From the NCBI RefSeq assembly GCF_902459475.1, contig NZ_LR699114.1, positions 1 through 64,000 of the forward strand: 64,000 nucleotides of DNA, written 5' to 3'. The DNA comes from Aquicella lusitana. GTDB lineage: Bacteria > Pseudomonadota > Gammaproteobacteria > DSM-16500. Shown here piece by piece: positions 8,376 through 16,592 of this stretch. The notes beneath the pieces are model-generated. The model was not told the DNA's origin, made no database searches, and saw nothing but the letters and a program-made list of their open reading frames with translations. Numbering within the stretch: position 1 is the stretch's first letter; every line of letters begins with the position of its first letter. The position numbers and the translations under genes were made by a program.

Positions 8376-9044
8376 CTAGTTTATTGTCGACCGATTGGGA
8401 CGAAGAAAAGATTCCCGTTCTTCTGCAGTGCCTTGCGGTTTCCCATTGCAGCATGGCAAGAAGAAGCAGCAAAATATCTTTTTTGCCGCTGCTTTTGCTT
8501 GTTCGGAAACGGTCGTATGGTTTTTGTTTAGTTTGAAAGCCTTGGATCGGAAGCTTTGCGTATTCTGTTTAAGCTCTTCAGTTTTTTCCACAAGCTCTTC
8601 AAGCTTCGCTCCGCGCTGCAGAAGCTTTTCAATATTATTAACCATAATTTGCCTTGTTTCTTCCACTCCTTGTCTCGTGCGCTTCACGGGGGAAATAAAA
8701 TAATTTGGGTCAGCAATTTTTTTATCAAGCTCGTTATAACGCACCACATGATCAGTCGAAAGATAAATCTCGTTGATATCAGAGAATTGATCGCTCAGTA
8801 CCGGATCGGTTGGGTCCAGATTTTCCGGGCTGGATAAAATACGGATGGATCCCTGGCTGCTTTTAAAATAATGGTACAAGCCATATGCAGGAATTTTGTA
8901 AATGACATCATTTTTATAGATACCAGTTTTTATCTGGCTAGCAAGTGATTCGTGTGCATTTGCCAGCGCTTCATATTCTTCATGAGTGACAATATGTTCA
9001 ACAGTGCCATTCTGATGAAAAAGACCAATCGCAAAAAGTTTCAT
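8376..9044 (-). CDS. R-SNARE (VAMP/Ykt6-like) protein with C-terminal cysteine cluster, candidate host-targeted effector
   Basis: 222 residues from ATG 9044, preceded by GAGGGTGG; a GTG nine bases earlier is less well placed. Residues 127-172 form a complete R-SNARE motif: VEETRQIMVNNIEKLLQR then GAKLEELVEKTEEL and NTQSFRSKAF. R144 sits exactly at the zero layer. Layers -5 V, -3 M, -2 N, -1 L, +1 L148, +2 L151, +3 T, +4 L158, +5 T, +6 F165, +7 A169 and +8 L172 match the VAMP2/Ykt6 pattern. Residues 1-115 begin MKLFAIGLF and could be a longin-type fold (less certain). There is no transmembrane segment; FCCFFLPCC (C192, C193, C198, C199) could be a palmitoylation site, as in Ykt6. The tail EERESFLRPNRSTIN has an acidic stretch like Dot/Icm signals. 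A role in host vesicle fusion is inferred. Confidence 0.88.
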   Translation of the reverse strand: MKLFAIGLFHQNGTVEHIVTHEEYEALANAHESLASQIKTGIYKNDVIYKIPAYGLYHYFKSSQGSIRILSSPENLDPTDPVLSDQFSDINEIYLSTDHVVRYNELDKKIADPNYFISPVKRTRQGVEETRQIMVNNIEKLLQRGAKLEELVEKTEELKQNTQSFRSKAFKLNKNHTTVSEQAKAAAKKIFCCFFLPCCNGKPQGTAEERESFLRPNRSTIN

Positions 9045-9107
9045 GGATACCACCCTCGTTTATACAGCTAATTTTATAGAGAATACACCCTGAAACTTAA
9101 CGCCAGC

Positions 9108-10265
9108 TTAACCACTGCTCAAAATAAGCTCACGCATTCGGGTACAGACCGTTTGCATGACATGTACATTGTGGATGCTTGCCAGATGGAAATAGGCAAT
9201 CAGGCCTTCCTTGAAAAGATAATGTAAATACGAGCGGCTAAAATGCTGGCAGGTATAGCAGGCGCAGCCGGGCAGAATGGGATTTTCATCCCGGGCATAT
9301 TGGCTTTTTTTAATCAGAATCCTGCAGTTATCACCCTCGCTTTCAAAACGGAGCCAACCGTTTTGCTCTACGATCTGGCCAAAATAGAGGGTGCCATGAC
9401 GGGCATTTCGGGTGGGTGCAACACAGTCAAAAATATCAATACCTTTGGCAACCACATCAATCAGGTCCTGAGGGTTTAAGCCCACTCCCATGGTGTAGCG
9501 GATTTTATCCTCTGGCAGCATGGGCCGTACCCAGTCAATGATTTCGCCGGTTTTAGGCATGTCAAAACCAATTACTTCACCGCCAATCGCGATGCCGTCC
9601 AATGCCTGCTGTAAAACAAATGCCGTGCTCTGTTCGCGCAAGTCCCTGAAACTGCCGCCCTGGATAATGCCGAAGAGGGCTTGTTTTTTGCCGTAAGCGG
9701 AATAAGGATTTTTCTCGTGTTCTTCGCGGGAAGCCACCAGCCACCGATGCGTACGGTCCAATGCAGCAAGTGCGGCTTCGCGTCCGCCGGTTTCAGGGGT
9801 GCACTGGTCAAAGGCCATAATAATGTCTGCGCCGATGATTTTTTGGGCCTGAATGGAAGTATGGGAATTAAGGTGAATGATCTTCCCCGTGATCGGGTGT
9901 TTGAATACGGCGCCCTCTTCCTCAATGAGACAGACGGTCCCTTTTTTGGAAAGACTCAGCACTTGAAAACCGCCGCTATCCGTTAGCATGGCCTTGTGCC
10001 AGCCCATAAAAGGATGCATGCCACCCGCTTTTTCAATCACTTCCATACCAGGTGAGCACAACATGTGATAAGTGTTTCCGCCCAGGATGATTTGGCTACC
10101 ATTTTGCTCCACATCGGCAGGAGTTAAATAATTCAACATGGCACGGGTGCCGACAGGCATGAAAGACGGTGTGAAGACCTCTCCATGCGGTGTTTCAAAG
10201 CGCATCACCCTGGCAGGGAGTGACGCATGTTTTTTAACTAGTTCGGAGTGATATGAATTTTTCAT
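9108..10265 (-). CDS. tgt: tRNA-guanine transglycosylase
   Basis: 385 residues from ATG 10265. The frame is open further upstream but that part overlaps speB and has no family similarity. Tgt exchanges guanine-34 for preQ1 in GUN-anticodon tRNAs on the way to queuosine. The nucleophile region is MLTDSGGFQVLSL (D96) and the second aspartate region is GIDIFDCVAPTRNARHG. The zinc site is the CACYTC block plus a Cys/His further on, in SRSYLHYLF and SIHNV. The segment after GGFQ (KKGTVCLIEEEGAVF) differs slightly from E. coli. It lies 10 bases downstream of speB, so it is probably co-transcribed with speA-speB. Confidence 0.93.
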   Translation of the reverse strand: MKNSYHSELVKKHASLPARVMRFETPHGEVFTPSFMPVGTRAMLNYLTPADVEQNGSQIILGGNTYHMLCSPGMEVIEKAGGMHPFMGWHKAMLTDSGGFQVLSLSKKGTVCLIEEEGAVFKHPITGKIIHLNSHTSIQAQKIIGADIIMAFDQCTPETGGREAALAALDRTHRWLVASREEHEKNPYSAYGKKQALFGIIQGGSFRDLREQSTAFVLQQALDGIAIGGEVIGFDMPKTGEIIDWVRPMLPEDKIRYTMGVGLNPQDLIDVVAKGIDIFDCVAPTRNARHGTLYFGQIVEQNGWLRFESEGDNCRILIKKSQYARDENPILPGCACYTCQHFSRSYLHYLFKEGLIAYFHLASIHNVHVMQTVCTRMRELILSSG

Positions 10266-10275
10266 GGCCGGGAGT

Positions 10276-11334
10276 TTAGCCGATACGACTGGTAAGCGTC
10301 CACCCGCATAACTTGTAAAGCAGGCGCGCACCCACATTGGCATCCCATTCAGCCGCCGGGTCAACGTTATCTGTTGCCGTGCCCATGCCAGGCGAGACTT
10401 CATTCAAGTCAAAACCGACTAGCGTGCGGCCTGAGCGAACCACTTTGCGGATTAGGAAGAGGGCTTCCAGAAAATCCAACCCGCCTGGCACGGGCGTGCC
10501 GGTATGCGGACAAAAACGCGGGTCTAGCCCGTCTATATCGAAAGATATATATACTTCCTGCGGCAGGTGCTCAATGATAGTATCGCAAATCATGGCCCAA
10601 TGATGGCCATTCAGTTTTTGCTCTGAAAGAGCAGAATCAAAAAAAGTAATAATTCGATCGGGATGGTTTCGGATGAAATTGAATTCTTCTTCGCAAAAAT
10701 CACGAATGCCTACTTGCACCAGTCGGGGAAGCGTCGTATGGGTCATCACATTATGCATGATGGAAGCATGCGAATAGGCAAAGCCTTCGAAAGCCTCTCT
10801 GAGATCGGCGTGCGCATCAATGTGTAAAATGCCCATCTGCGGATGTTTTTCCAACAAAGCCTGAATGGCGCCAAAGGGTGTGGAATGATCACCGCCCACG
10901 ATGCCAACGCATTTGCCTTGCGAAAGTAGCCGTTTTGTTTGTGTATAAACATATTCATTTAATTTTAAACTGTAGGCGTTGACCTGGTCGATCATGGGTT
11001 GCAACAAGGTTTCTTCACCGGTGCCTTGCGCGTGAATAACAGTCTCAGCGTGTTTTCGCGCGATGGTGTTCCATTGCCTTACTTCCGTTGATTCTTCCAG
11101 CATAGCGATACCTGTTTCATAGAAACGACCCAGGTCAATATCGAAAAGATCCACCTGCTTGCTGGCTTGCAGAATGGCTTGCGGTCCTTTGGAAGTACCG
11201 CCGCCATAGGAAGTCGTTGCTTCCCATGGTACAGGAAGTAGCACAAGGTTTGCTTCTTCTGGCGAAAAAGGCAAGCCAAAAATACCGGAATCCTGGCTCG
11301 CGGCTGCGTTGGGGTCAAAGTGTTTGATCGTCAT
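10276..11334 (-). CDS. speB: Agmatinase / arginase-family ureohydrolase
   Basis: 352 residues. The dinuclear manganese ligands of the ureohydrolase family are visible: GGDHSTPFGA, HIDAHADLREAF and SFDIDGLDPRFCPHTGTPVPGG. Agmatinase converts agmatine to putrescine and urea. The gene starts three bases after the arginine decarboxylase stop, and this pairing is the reason for preferring agmatinase over arginase or formiminoglutamase. It is longer than E. coli SpeB (306), because of an insertion around residues 85-130 (HAQGTGEETLLQPM region). Confidence 0.88.
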   Translation of the reverse strand: MTIKHFDPNAAASQDSGIFGLPFSPEEANLVLLPVPWEATTSYGGGTSKGPQAILQASKQVDLFDIDLGRFYETGIAMLEESTEVRQWNTIARKHAETVIHAQGTGEETLLQPMIDQVNAYSLKLNEYVYTQTKRLLSQGKCVGIVGGDHSTPFGAIQALLEKHPQMGILHIDAHADLREAFEGFAYSHASIMHNVMTHTTLPRLVQVGIRDFCEEEFNFIRNHPDRIITFFDSALSEQKLNGHHWAMICDTIIEHLPQEVYISFDIDGLDPRFCPHTGTPVPGGLDFLEALFLIRKVVRSGRTLVGFDLNEVSPGMGTATDNVDPAAEWDANVGARLLYKLCGWTLTSRIG

Positions 11335-11337
11335 GCA

Positions 11338-13227
11338 TCAATCCTCGAAATAAGTGTAACCAGTCAATCCGGTTTTCAAATCCAGTAGAAAGGTTTCACA
11401 TTCTGTAGGTGTCAATTGAGCGTTTTCCAATTGTTTTTGATAGGAATTGACGAGATCATTCGCATTAAAATCAACATAGCGCAGCGTGGAAGCAACGGTA
11501 TCGCCGTGGATGGCATGTGTTAATCGATACTTCCCGTCAGGAGTCAATTCCACATGAACGGAATGGGTGTCACCAAATAAATTGTGCAAGTCACCGAGGA
11601 TTTCCTGATAAGCGCCTACGAGGAAAATGCCCAATAAATAAGGTTTTTCAGGGTCATAAGGATGCATGGGTAACGTGGTTTCGAGCCCATAATTATTGAC
11701 ATATTTTTTGATGCAACCATCAGAATCACAAGTGATGTCATGCAAAATGCCGTGCAGTAACGGCGGTTCTTCTAGACCTGAAAGCGGCATAATGGGAAAC
11801 ACTTGGTCGATGGCCCAGGCGTCGGGAAGTGATTGAAACAGCGAAAAATTGCAGACAAATTTATTGGCCAGCTTTTCGTTCAGTTCATCAATGACTTCAC
11901 GATGCGCGCGAATTTTGGGCTTGAGAAAGTCGCGCAGCTTGAAACAGATGGCATAATAAATCTGTTCAGCGTAAGCACGCTTTTCAAGATCGATCAGACC
12001 ATGGATATACATGGTCTGCACTTCGGATATCCAGTGACAAATGTCATGATAAATTTCCAGCACAGTGCTTTCCGATAAATAAGCAAAGCTGTTCCAGAGA
12101 TTGTGCAGAATAGGCATATCTTCTTCACCAGGCGCCTGCAGATTGGTGATGTCACACGCTGTTTCGGTGGAGATGACATTGGTGATAAGCATCGCGTGAT
12201 GTGCGGTGATGGCCCGCCCTGACTCGGTGATGATGCCTGGATGAGGCAAGTCATGCTGCTCGCAAATTTCAGCAAGCGTATCCACGATGTTGTTCGCATA
12301 TTCCTGAATACTGTAATTCATGGAGCAATAGCTGCGTGATTTGGTGCCTTCATAATCCACACCCAGCCCGCCACCCACATCAATGGTATTAATAGGCGCG
12401 CCCAATGAACGCAAGCCCACATAGTAGCGCGCAGCTTCATGCATGGCTCGCTGAATATGCGCGATATTGGCTACTTGCGAGCCAAAATGAAAATGCAGGA
12501 CCTGTAACCAGTGCAGTTTGTTTTTTTGCCGCAGGATGTTGACTACTTGCAGTAATTGAGGCGCGGAAAAACCAAATTTGGATTTTTCGCCGCCCGAGTT
12601 TTGCCATTTGCCATGCGCAACGGAAGAGAGCCGCACCCGCACGCCTACAATCGGTTCGATATTTAATTTTTCCGCTTCTTCTAGCACCAGCGGCACTTCA
12701 GACAGTTTTTCCAGAATGATAAAAATACGATGGCCAATGCGTTGCCCAATCAAGGCAAGGCGTATATATTCACGGTCTTTGTAACCATTGCAAATAATGG
12801 CAGCACTGGTGTGACTGCTCAACGCAAGCGCTGCCAGCAATTCAGGCTTGCTGCCAGTTTCCAATCCCACAGGTACTTTTTTGTTATCCAGAATGGATTC
12901 CACCACATGACGCTGCTGGTTGACCTTGACCGGATAGGCGCTGATATACGCGCCCTGATAATGATTGGCTTGAATTGCGCGCGCGAAGGCATCGTTTAAG
13001 GTTTGGATTCGTTTGCGCAGGATATCGGTAAAACGCACGAGCACCGGAAATGAGATGCCGGCGTCTTTGATGCTTTGAGCGAGATCGATGAGATCGATGC
13101 GGGCATGACTCTGTCTACCATCAGGATAAGCCTGCAAATTTCCGCGTTCACAGACATCAAAAAAACCATCGCTCCATTGCGCAATATGATATGTGTCGCG
13201 GGCCTGCTGAATAGACCAGTTTGTCAT
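11338..13227 (-). CDS. speA: Biosynthetic arginine decarboxylase
   Basis: 629 residues from ATG 13227. An in-frame GTG at 13239 is possible, but AGGTG is well spaced for 13227 and SpeA proteins start with a similar NWSxxxxRxTYxIxxW segment. Fold type III PLP enzyme; the PLP lysine is K101 in AYPVKVNQ. Other family blocks are GSKPELLAAL, HFHFGSQVANI, DVGGGLGVDYEG and the C-terminal DAWAIDQVFPIMPL. It makes agmatine from arginine, which SpeB next door turns into putrescine. First gene of the speA-speB-tgt unit. Confidence 0.96.
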   Translation of the reverse strand: MTNWSIQQARDTYHIAQWSDGFFDVCERGNLQAYPDGRQSHARIDLIDLAQSIKDAGISFPVLVRFTDILRKRIQTLNDAFARAIQANHYQGAYISAYPVKVNQQRHVVESILDNKKVPVGLETGSKPELLAALALSSHTSAAIICNGYKDREYIRLALIGQRIGHRIFIILEKLSEVPLVLEEAEKLNIEPIVGVRVRLSSVAHGKWQNSGGEKSKFGFSAPQLLQVVNILRQKNKLHWLQVLHFHFGSQVANIAHIQRAMHEAARYYVGLRSLGAPINTIDVGGGLGVDYEGTKSRSYCSMNYSIQEYANNIVDTLAEICEQHDLPHPGIITESGRAITAHHAMLITNVISTETACDITNLQAPGEEDMPILHNLWNSFAYLSESTVLEIYHDICHWISEVQTMYIHGLIDLEKRAYAEQIYYAICFKLRDFLKPKIRAHREVIDELNEKLANKFVCNFSLFQSLPDAWAIDQVFPIMPLSGLEEPPLLHGILHDITCDSDGCIKKYVNNYGLETTLPMHPYDPEKPYLLGIFLVGAYQEILGDLHNLFGDTHSVHVELTPDGKYRLTHAIHGDTVASTLRYVDFNANDLVNSYQKQLENAQLTPTECETFLLDLKTGLTGYTYFED

Positions 13228-13330
13228 CGCATCGTACACCTATAATAGACTACTTTCCAAACCCCTTCGTTTTCGTTTTGCATCAGCCATGTTCAAGAAG
13301 AAGGGAAAAGCATCGGCTTTAACATGAGGC

Positions 13331-13360
13331 AAAACAGACCCCGCCGCAGGCAAGGCGGGG
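13331..13360 (-). terminator. Terminator after the deoxyhypusine-synthase-like gene
   Basis: CCCCGCC (13339-13345) pairs with GGCGGGG (13354-13360), and on the minus strand the stem is followed by TCTGTTTTG. It lies 20 bases past the stop of the gene at 13381-14424 and separates it from speA. Confidence 0.65.
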
Positions 13361-13380
13361 CACTGGGTTTTGAAAGAAAT

Positions 13381-14424
13381 CTAGGAAACGGTTTCAGCTG
13401 TCTCGGCAAATAATTTGCTATAAGCACGATTTTCGCGCGTGCGCCATGCGCCTTTTCCATAAGCATAGCCAACGACTAGCGGCATGGCGATGGTGGCTTC
13501 GCAGAAAACCATTTGTTCATGGACGACAGAAACCTTACCCCAGGAACAGGCTTCACGGAGAGTAGAACCCGACAAGGCGCCGTCACGTTCGTCTGCGACG
13601 GTGATTTGTACGGCATATTTATGCAAAGGTACTTCCGCACCTAACAGCTCTGCTGCGACAACAATATCCTGGGCGAAATTTTTAGGTACACCGCCGCCGA
13701 TCATTAACAGGCCGGTTTCTTTCGCCTTAATTTTGAGTTCGGTGAGTTCACGAAAATCCTTGACGGAATCGATGCTGACATGTTTTTGCGGATGCGCGAC
13801 CTGATGCATGACAAGGCCAAACCCCGCGCTGCAGTCACTAAAAGCGGGCACAAAGATGGGGATATTTTTTTGATAGGCGCGCAGTACGATGGAATCTTTA
13901 TTCTTTGCGTGTTTTTCCAGATAACGGCCCATTTCCGCTATAAATTCACGTGAAGAATAAGGCCTGGGCTCGAGGCTGTCGGCAATGACCTTGATGGTGT
14001 CATCGCAGATGCGCAGTTCATCTTCATTAATCAGCGTGTCATAAATACGGTCGATGGCGAGGGCCTGCAGTTCTGTATCTTCGAGGCGTGGTGAGCCCTG
14101 ATAGTGCTTGAAACCCAGCCCTTCGAAGAAGTCCTGGTCAACAATATTTGCGCCGGTAGAAACAATGACATCCACCATATTGTTTTCAATCATGTCTAAA
14201 ATTATTTTCTTTAAACCAGCACTGATGAGCGAGCCGGCAAGACAGAGAATCACGCCACATTGTTTGTCCGCCAACATCTGATGATAAATTTGTGCAGCTC
14301 GCGCAAGGTTTCTAGCCTGAAACGCTGTGCCCTGCATAGACTCAATCAACGTGACGAAATCAAACTGGGTAATGTCCAAATGACGGACTTCAGTGGAAAG
14401 CAATTCAGTCTTGGTTTGCCCCAT
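13381..14424 (-). CDS. Deoxyhypusine synthase-like protein (probable polyamine enzyme)
   Basis: 347 residues from ATG 14424, with AGGAG seven bases upstream. The family lysine that forms the enzyme-aminobutyl intermediate is present (K297 in SWGKV), as are GGGVPKNF, the NAD-binding VSTGANIVDQDF and PIFVPAFSDCSAG. Eukaryotic DHS modifies eIF5A, which bacteria lack. Bacterial relatives include homospermidine synthases and other polyamine-modifying enzymes. Its position directly upstream of speA-speB on the same strand supports a role in making a polyamine from putrescine or agmatine. The exact product cannot be read from the sequence. Confidence 0.85.
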   Translation of the reverse strand: MGQTKTELLSTEVRHLDITQFDFVTLIESMQGTAFQARNLARAAQIYHQMLADKQCGVILCLAGSLISAGLKKIILDMIENNMVDVIVSTGANIVDQDFFEGLGFKHYQGSPRLEDTELQALAIDRIYDTLINEDELRICDDTIKVIADSLEPRPYSSREFIAEMGRYLEKHAKNKDSIVLRAYQKNIPIFVPAFSDCSAGFGLVMHQVAHPQKHVSIDSVKDFRELTELKIKAKETGLLMIGGGVPKNFAQDIVVAAELLGAEVPLHKYAVQITVADERDGALSGSTLREACSWGKVSVVHEQMVFCEATIAMPLVVGYAYGKGAWRTRENRAYSKLFAETAETVS

Positions 14425-14548
14425 CAAGGTTCTCCTGGTTAAAGTTAATAATAAAGGCAGTATTATGGATTTTTATTCCACCATTGCAAGTGATATTTAA
14501 ATGTCCAATCTACCCAATGCCATCCTCTTTCTTGCTTCTATGCCATCT

Positions 14549-14702
14549 GCGCTTATACTACCATCTGCACTCACCACCATTTTCCCGCGCTAACTACTGT
14601 CACCATCCCCGCACCCATGCCACTGTCACCCCGCACTTGTTGCGGGATGACAGAGGGGAAGTGCAGGATGGTGGCGTAAATGCAGGATGGTAGTATAAGC
14701 GC
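14549..14702. repeat. 154-bp inverted-repeat element between genes 14424 and 14810
   Basis: A perfect 17-base terminal inverted repeat (14549-14565 with 14686-14702) encloses a second palindrome, CTGTCA...TGACAG at 14623-14653, with an inner CCCGCA / TGCGGG stem. The whole 385-base stretch between the DHS-like gene and coq7 has no credible open reading frame. The structure looks like a MITE or a REP-type hairpin element. Confidence 0.7.
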
Positions 14703-14809
14703 AAGTGGCGGTAGTTGGGGAGGGGACGACAAGTGTGATTTAGCAGCCAACAGGTAAAAAACGATGATACAATCACAACCAAACAGAACTTTGTTAAATA
14801 GAGCATAAG

Positions 14810-15457
14810 ATGACTTCACAAAGGCATTATTCTTTTCTCGACAAACTGTGTCTGGGTGTGGATCAAGCCATTCGCGCATTGACGAATCATCCCAGGACTT
14901 CTGGCAAGCCTTACCCTGCAAGTGACGTGGATGAGTATCCATTGAGCGATGTGCAGCGCAGGCAGTCAGCGGCACTGATGCGCATTAACCATGCGGGAGA
15001 AATTTGCGCACAGGCGCTTTATCATGGTCAGGGAATTATCTCGCATAGCGATGCAGTGCAGACGAAAATGCAGCAGGCGGCTATTGAGGAAGGGGACCAC
15101 CTCGACTGGTGCGGGCAACGGTTGGAGGAACTGGGTAGTCATACCAGTTATCTGAATCCGCTTTGGTATGCCGGTTCCTTTTGCATCGGCATGATCGCTG
15201 GCATGATTGGTGATAAATGGAGCCTGGGTTTTGTGGCGGAAACCGAGCGCCAGGTTATCCGACATCTGGAAGGTCATCTACATCTTTTGCCTGTGCAGGA
15301 TCAGCGTAGCTATACCATTCTGGAACAGATGGAGCGGGATGAAGCCAAGCACCGCGATGAAGCTGTAGCGGCAGGCGCCGAGGAGCTGCCTGATTTTATC
15401 AAGCGAATGATGGCACTCACGTCCAAGGTAATGGTCAAGACGGCTTATTGGGTGTAG
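14810..15457 (+). CDS. coq7: Ubiquinone biosynthesis demethoxyubiquinone hydroxylase Coq7
   Basis: 215 residues, ferritin-like di-iron monooxygenase. It carries out the last hydroxylation of the ubiquinone ring. The two repeated carboxylate-histidine motifs are visible: MRINHAGEICAQALY, IEEGDHLDWC, VAETERQVIRHLEGH and ERDEAKHRDEA. The length matches the Pseudomonas/Legionella-type Coq7 with an N-terminal extension of about 50 residues. It stands alone on the plus strand, after a repeat-filled gap. Confidence 0.94.
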   Translation: MTSQRHYSFLDKLCLGVDQAIRALTNHPRTSGKPYPASDVDEYPLSDVQRRQSAALMRINHAGEICAQALYHGQGIISHSDAVQTKMQQAAIEEGDHLDWCGQRLEELGSHTSYLNPLWYAGSFCIGMIAGMIGDKWSLGFVAETERQVIRHLEGHLHLLPVQDQRSYTILEQMERDEAKHRDEAVAAGAEELPDFIKRMMALTSKVMVKTAYWV

Positions 15458-15491
15458 CGCAACGAGGATAATGTCGCGCAGCTTGCTTTTT

Positions 15492-16043
15492 CTAGTTACC
15501 TTTTTTGGGTCCTTCTCTTTTTACTTCCAGCGCGGCTTCAAGTAATGCCTCGCGCAGTCTATTTTTGAAATCTGTTTTTAACATCATATCCGATAAAAAC
15601 GTGATGGCTGTTTTTGTACAAAGGTCAGTAATAGCCGCTTTGCCTTGTTGAGTTGTTAATTCATGCTTGTCTGCATATTCAATGATTTTTTTCTTATCTT
15701 CGGCGTAGATATTAACTTCTTCAGATTTGGGCGCGCCTTCTTTTAAATACTTATTATAAAGCGCTTCCTCGGTGATTTCTTTTCCGTGCGATTTCCAGTA
15801 CGAATAGAAATCCTGCAGAAATTCCATATTTTCTTCCGCATGGTAGCTTTGCGCGACATCCGTCAGCGCCTGCCACATTCTTTCATCTTGAAATAAAGCG
15901 GCAAGAAATGTTTGTTCTTTTCCTTTCTCTAACTTGCTGAATAAACTCGCCACTTTTTTTTCTGCTTCTGCTATCGCTTCCTTAGAAGGTTTTTCAGACT
16001 TGTTTTTAAAAAAACCGCTCAATTTTTTTCTTCTTGGTTCCAT
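15492..16043 (-). CDS. RGS-domain protein (regulator of G-protein signalling-like), candidate effector
   Basis: 183 residues from ATG 16043, which has a strong GAGGAG site; the frame is open 52 codons further up, but that part covers the intergenic region. Residues about 45-165 read as an RGS box: YHAEENMEFLQDFYSYW matches the SEENIxFWxxCEEY helix of RGS4. LYNKYLKEGAPKSEEVNI matches the IYNEFI...KEVNL stretch, and AITDLCTKTAITFLSD then DFKNRL match the final helices. RGS domains accelerate GTP hydrolysis by heterotrimeric G-alpha subunits, which bacteria lack. A host-directed role is therefore inferred. The N terminus (residues 1-30) is basic (RRKKLSGFFKNK), possibly membrane-binding. No signal peptide. 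Confidence 0.78.
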   Translation of the reverse strand: MEPRRKKLSGFFKNKSEKPSKEAIAEAEKKVASLFSKLEKGKEQTFLAALFQDERMWQALTDVAQSYHAEENMEFLQDFYSYWKSHGKEITEEALYNKYLKEGAPKSEEVNIYAEDKKKIIEYADKHELTTQQGKAAITDLCTKTAITFLSDMMLKTDFKNRLREALLEAALEVKREGPKKGN

Positions 16044-16149
16044 TTTTTTTCTCCTCGAGTGTTTTTTTATTATAACAGCTAAATCAGTGCTGGGGGGCGG
16101 GATAAAACGGCTGAATAATGAATAAGTTAAGCTAATACCTTGTAAATAT

Positions 16150-16197
16150 GCGGTTAACCCGTTCGTGTTTTGAGGCGCACAAACGGGGGTTAACCGC
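16150..16197. repeat. Long hairpin upstream of the RGS gene
   Basis: GCGGTTAACC (16150-16159) pairs with GGTTAACCGC (16188-16197), and the stem continues inward with CGTT-GTG / CAC-AACG. It lies just after the stop of the small membrane protein gene on the minus strand. There is no U-run, so it may be a processing or insertion element rather than a simple terminator. Confidence 0.6.
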
Positions 16198-16209
16198 AAA
16201 CACGCGTGA

Positions 16210-16527
16210 TTATCGCGCCATCACCATTAGCGCGCCTGCCTGAATTAGCCAGACAATCCAGACGATTTCCATGAAGTAGGGAAACCAGCTACGTTTGACT
16301 ATCCAGTAAATGACCGTCGGGATGAGACCGACCAGAATGGGGATACTTAATAAAGCAATCAGTCCGCGGGCAAGATTGCCCGCCTGTCCGCCCGAGAAAA
16401 CTTCCGTTAAAATTTGTGATATCCACTCATGCGCGCTCACCAGGGCTTCCATCCCTTGCTGTGCGTAAGACATGGAAAGAACAACGAGGATGCTCAAGCC
16501 AATGAGGGCGATAATCTGTTTGATCAT
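16210..16527 (-). CDS. Small membrane protein, unknown function
   Basis: 105 residues with three hydrophobic segments (about 3-22, 55-75 and 84-103). AAGGA lies eight bases before the ATG, which supports a real gene. I do not recognise the family. It lies on the same strand as, and just downstream of, the yadH-like permease gene (65 bases), so it may be co-transcribed with the ABC exporter. Confidence 0.72.
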   Translation of the reverse strand: MIKQIIALIGLSILVVLSMSYAQQGMEALVSAHEWISQILTEVFSGGQAGNLARGLIALLSIPILVGLIPTVIYWIVKRSWFPYFMEIVWIVWLIQAGALMVMAR

Positions 16528-16592
16528 AACAAAGTCCTTGTTAAGTTGGATTGCCGTATGATTATGAAGGTTAATCAGGCGTCATGACTATG

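Noticed and set aside
10266-10403. Upstream extension of the tgt frame
   Set aside because: It overlaps speB, and family similarity begins only near the ATG at 10265.
16044-16199. 52-codon N-terminal extension of the RGS gene
   Set aside because: It runs through an intergenic hairpin, and the ATG at 16043 has an excellent ribosome-binding site.
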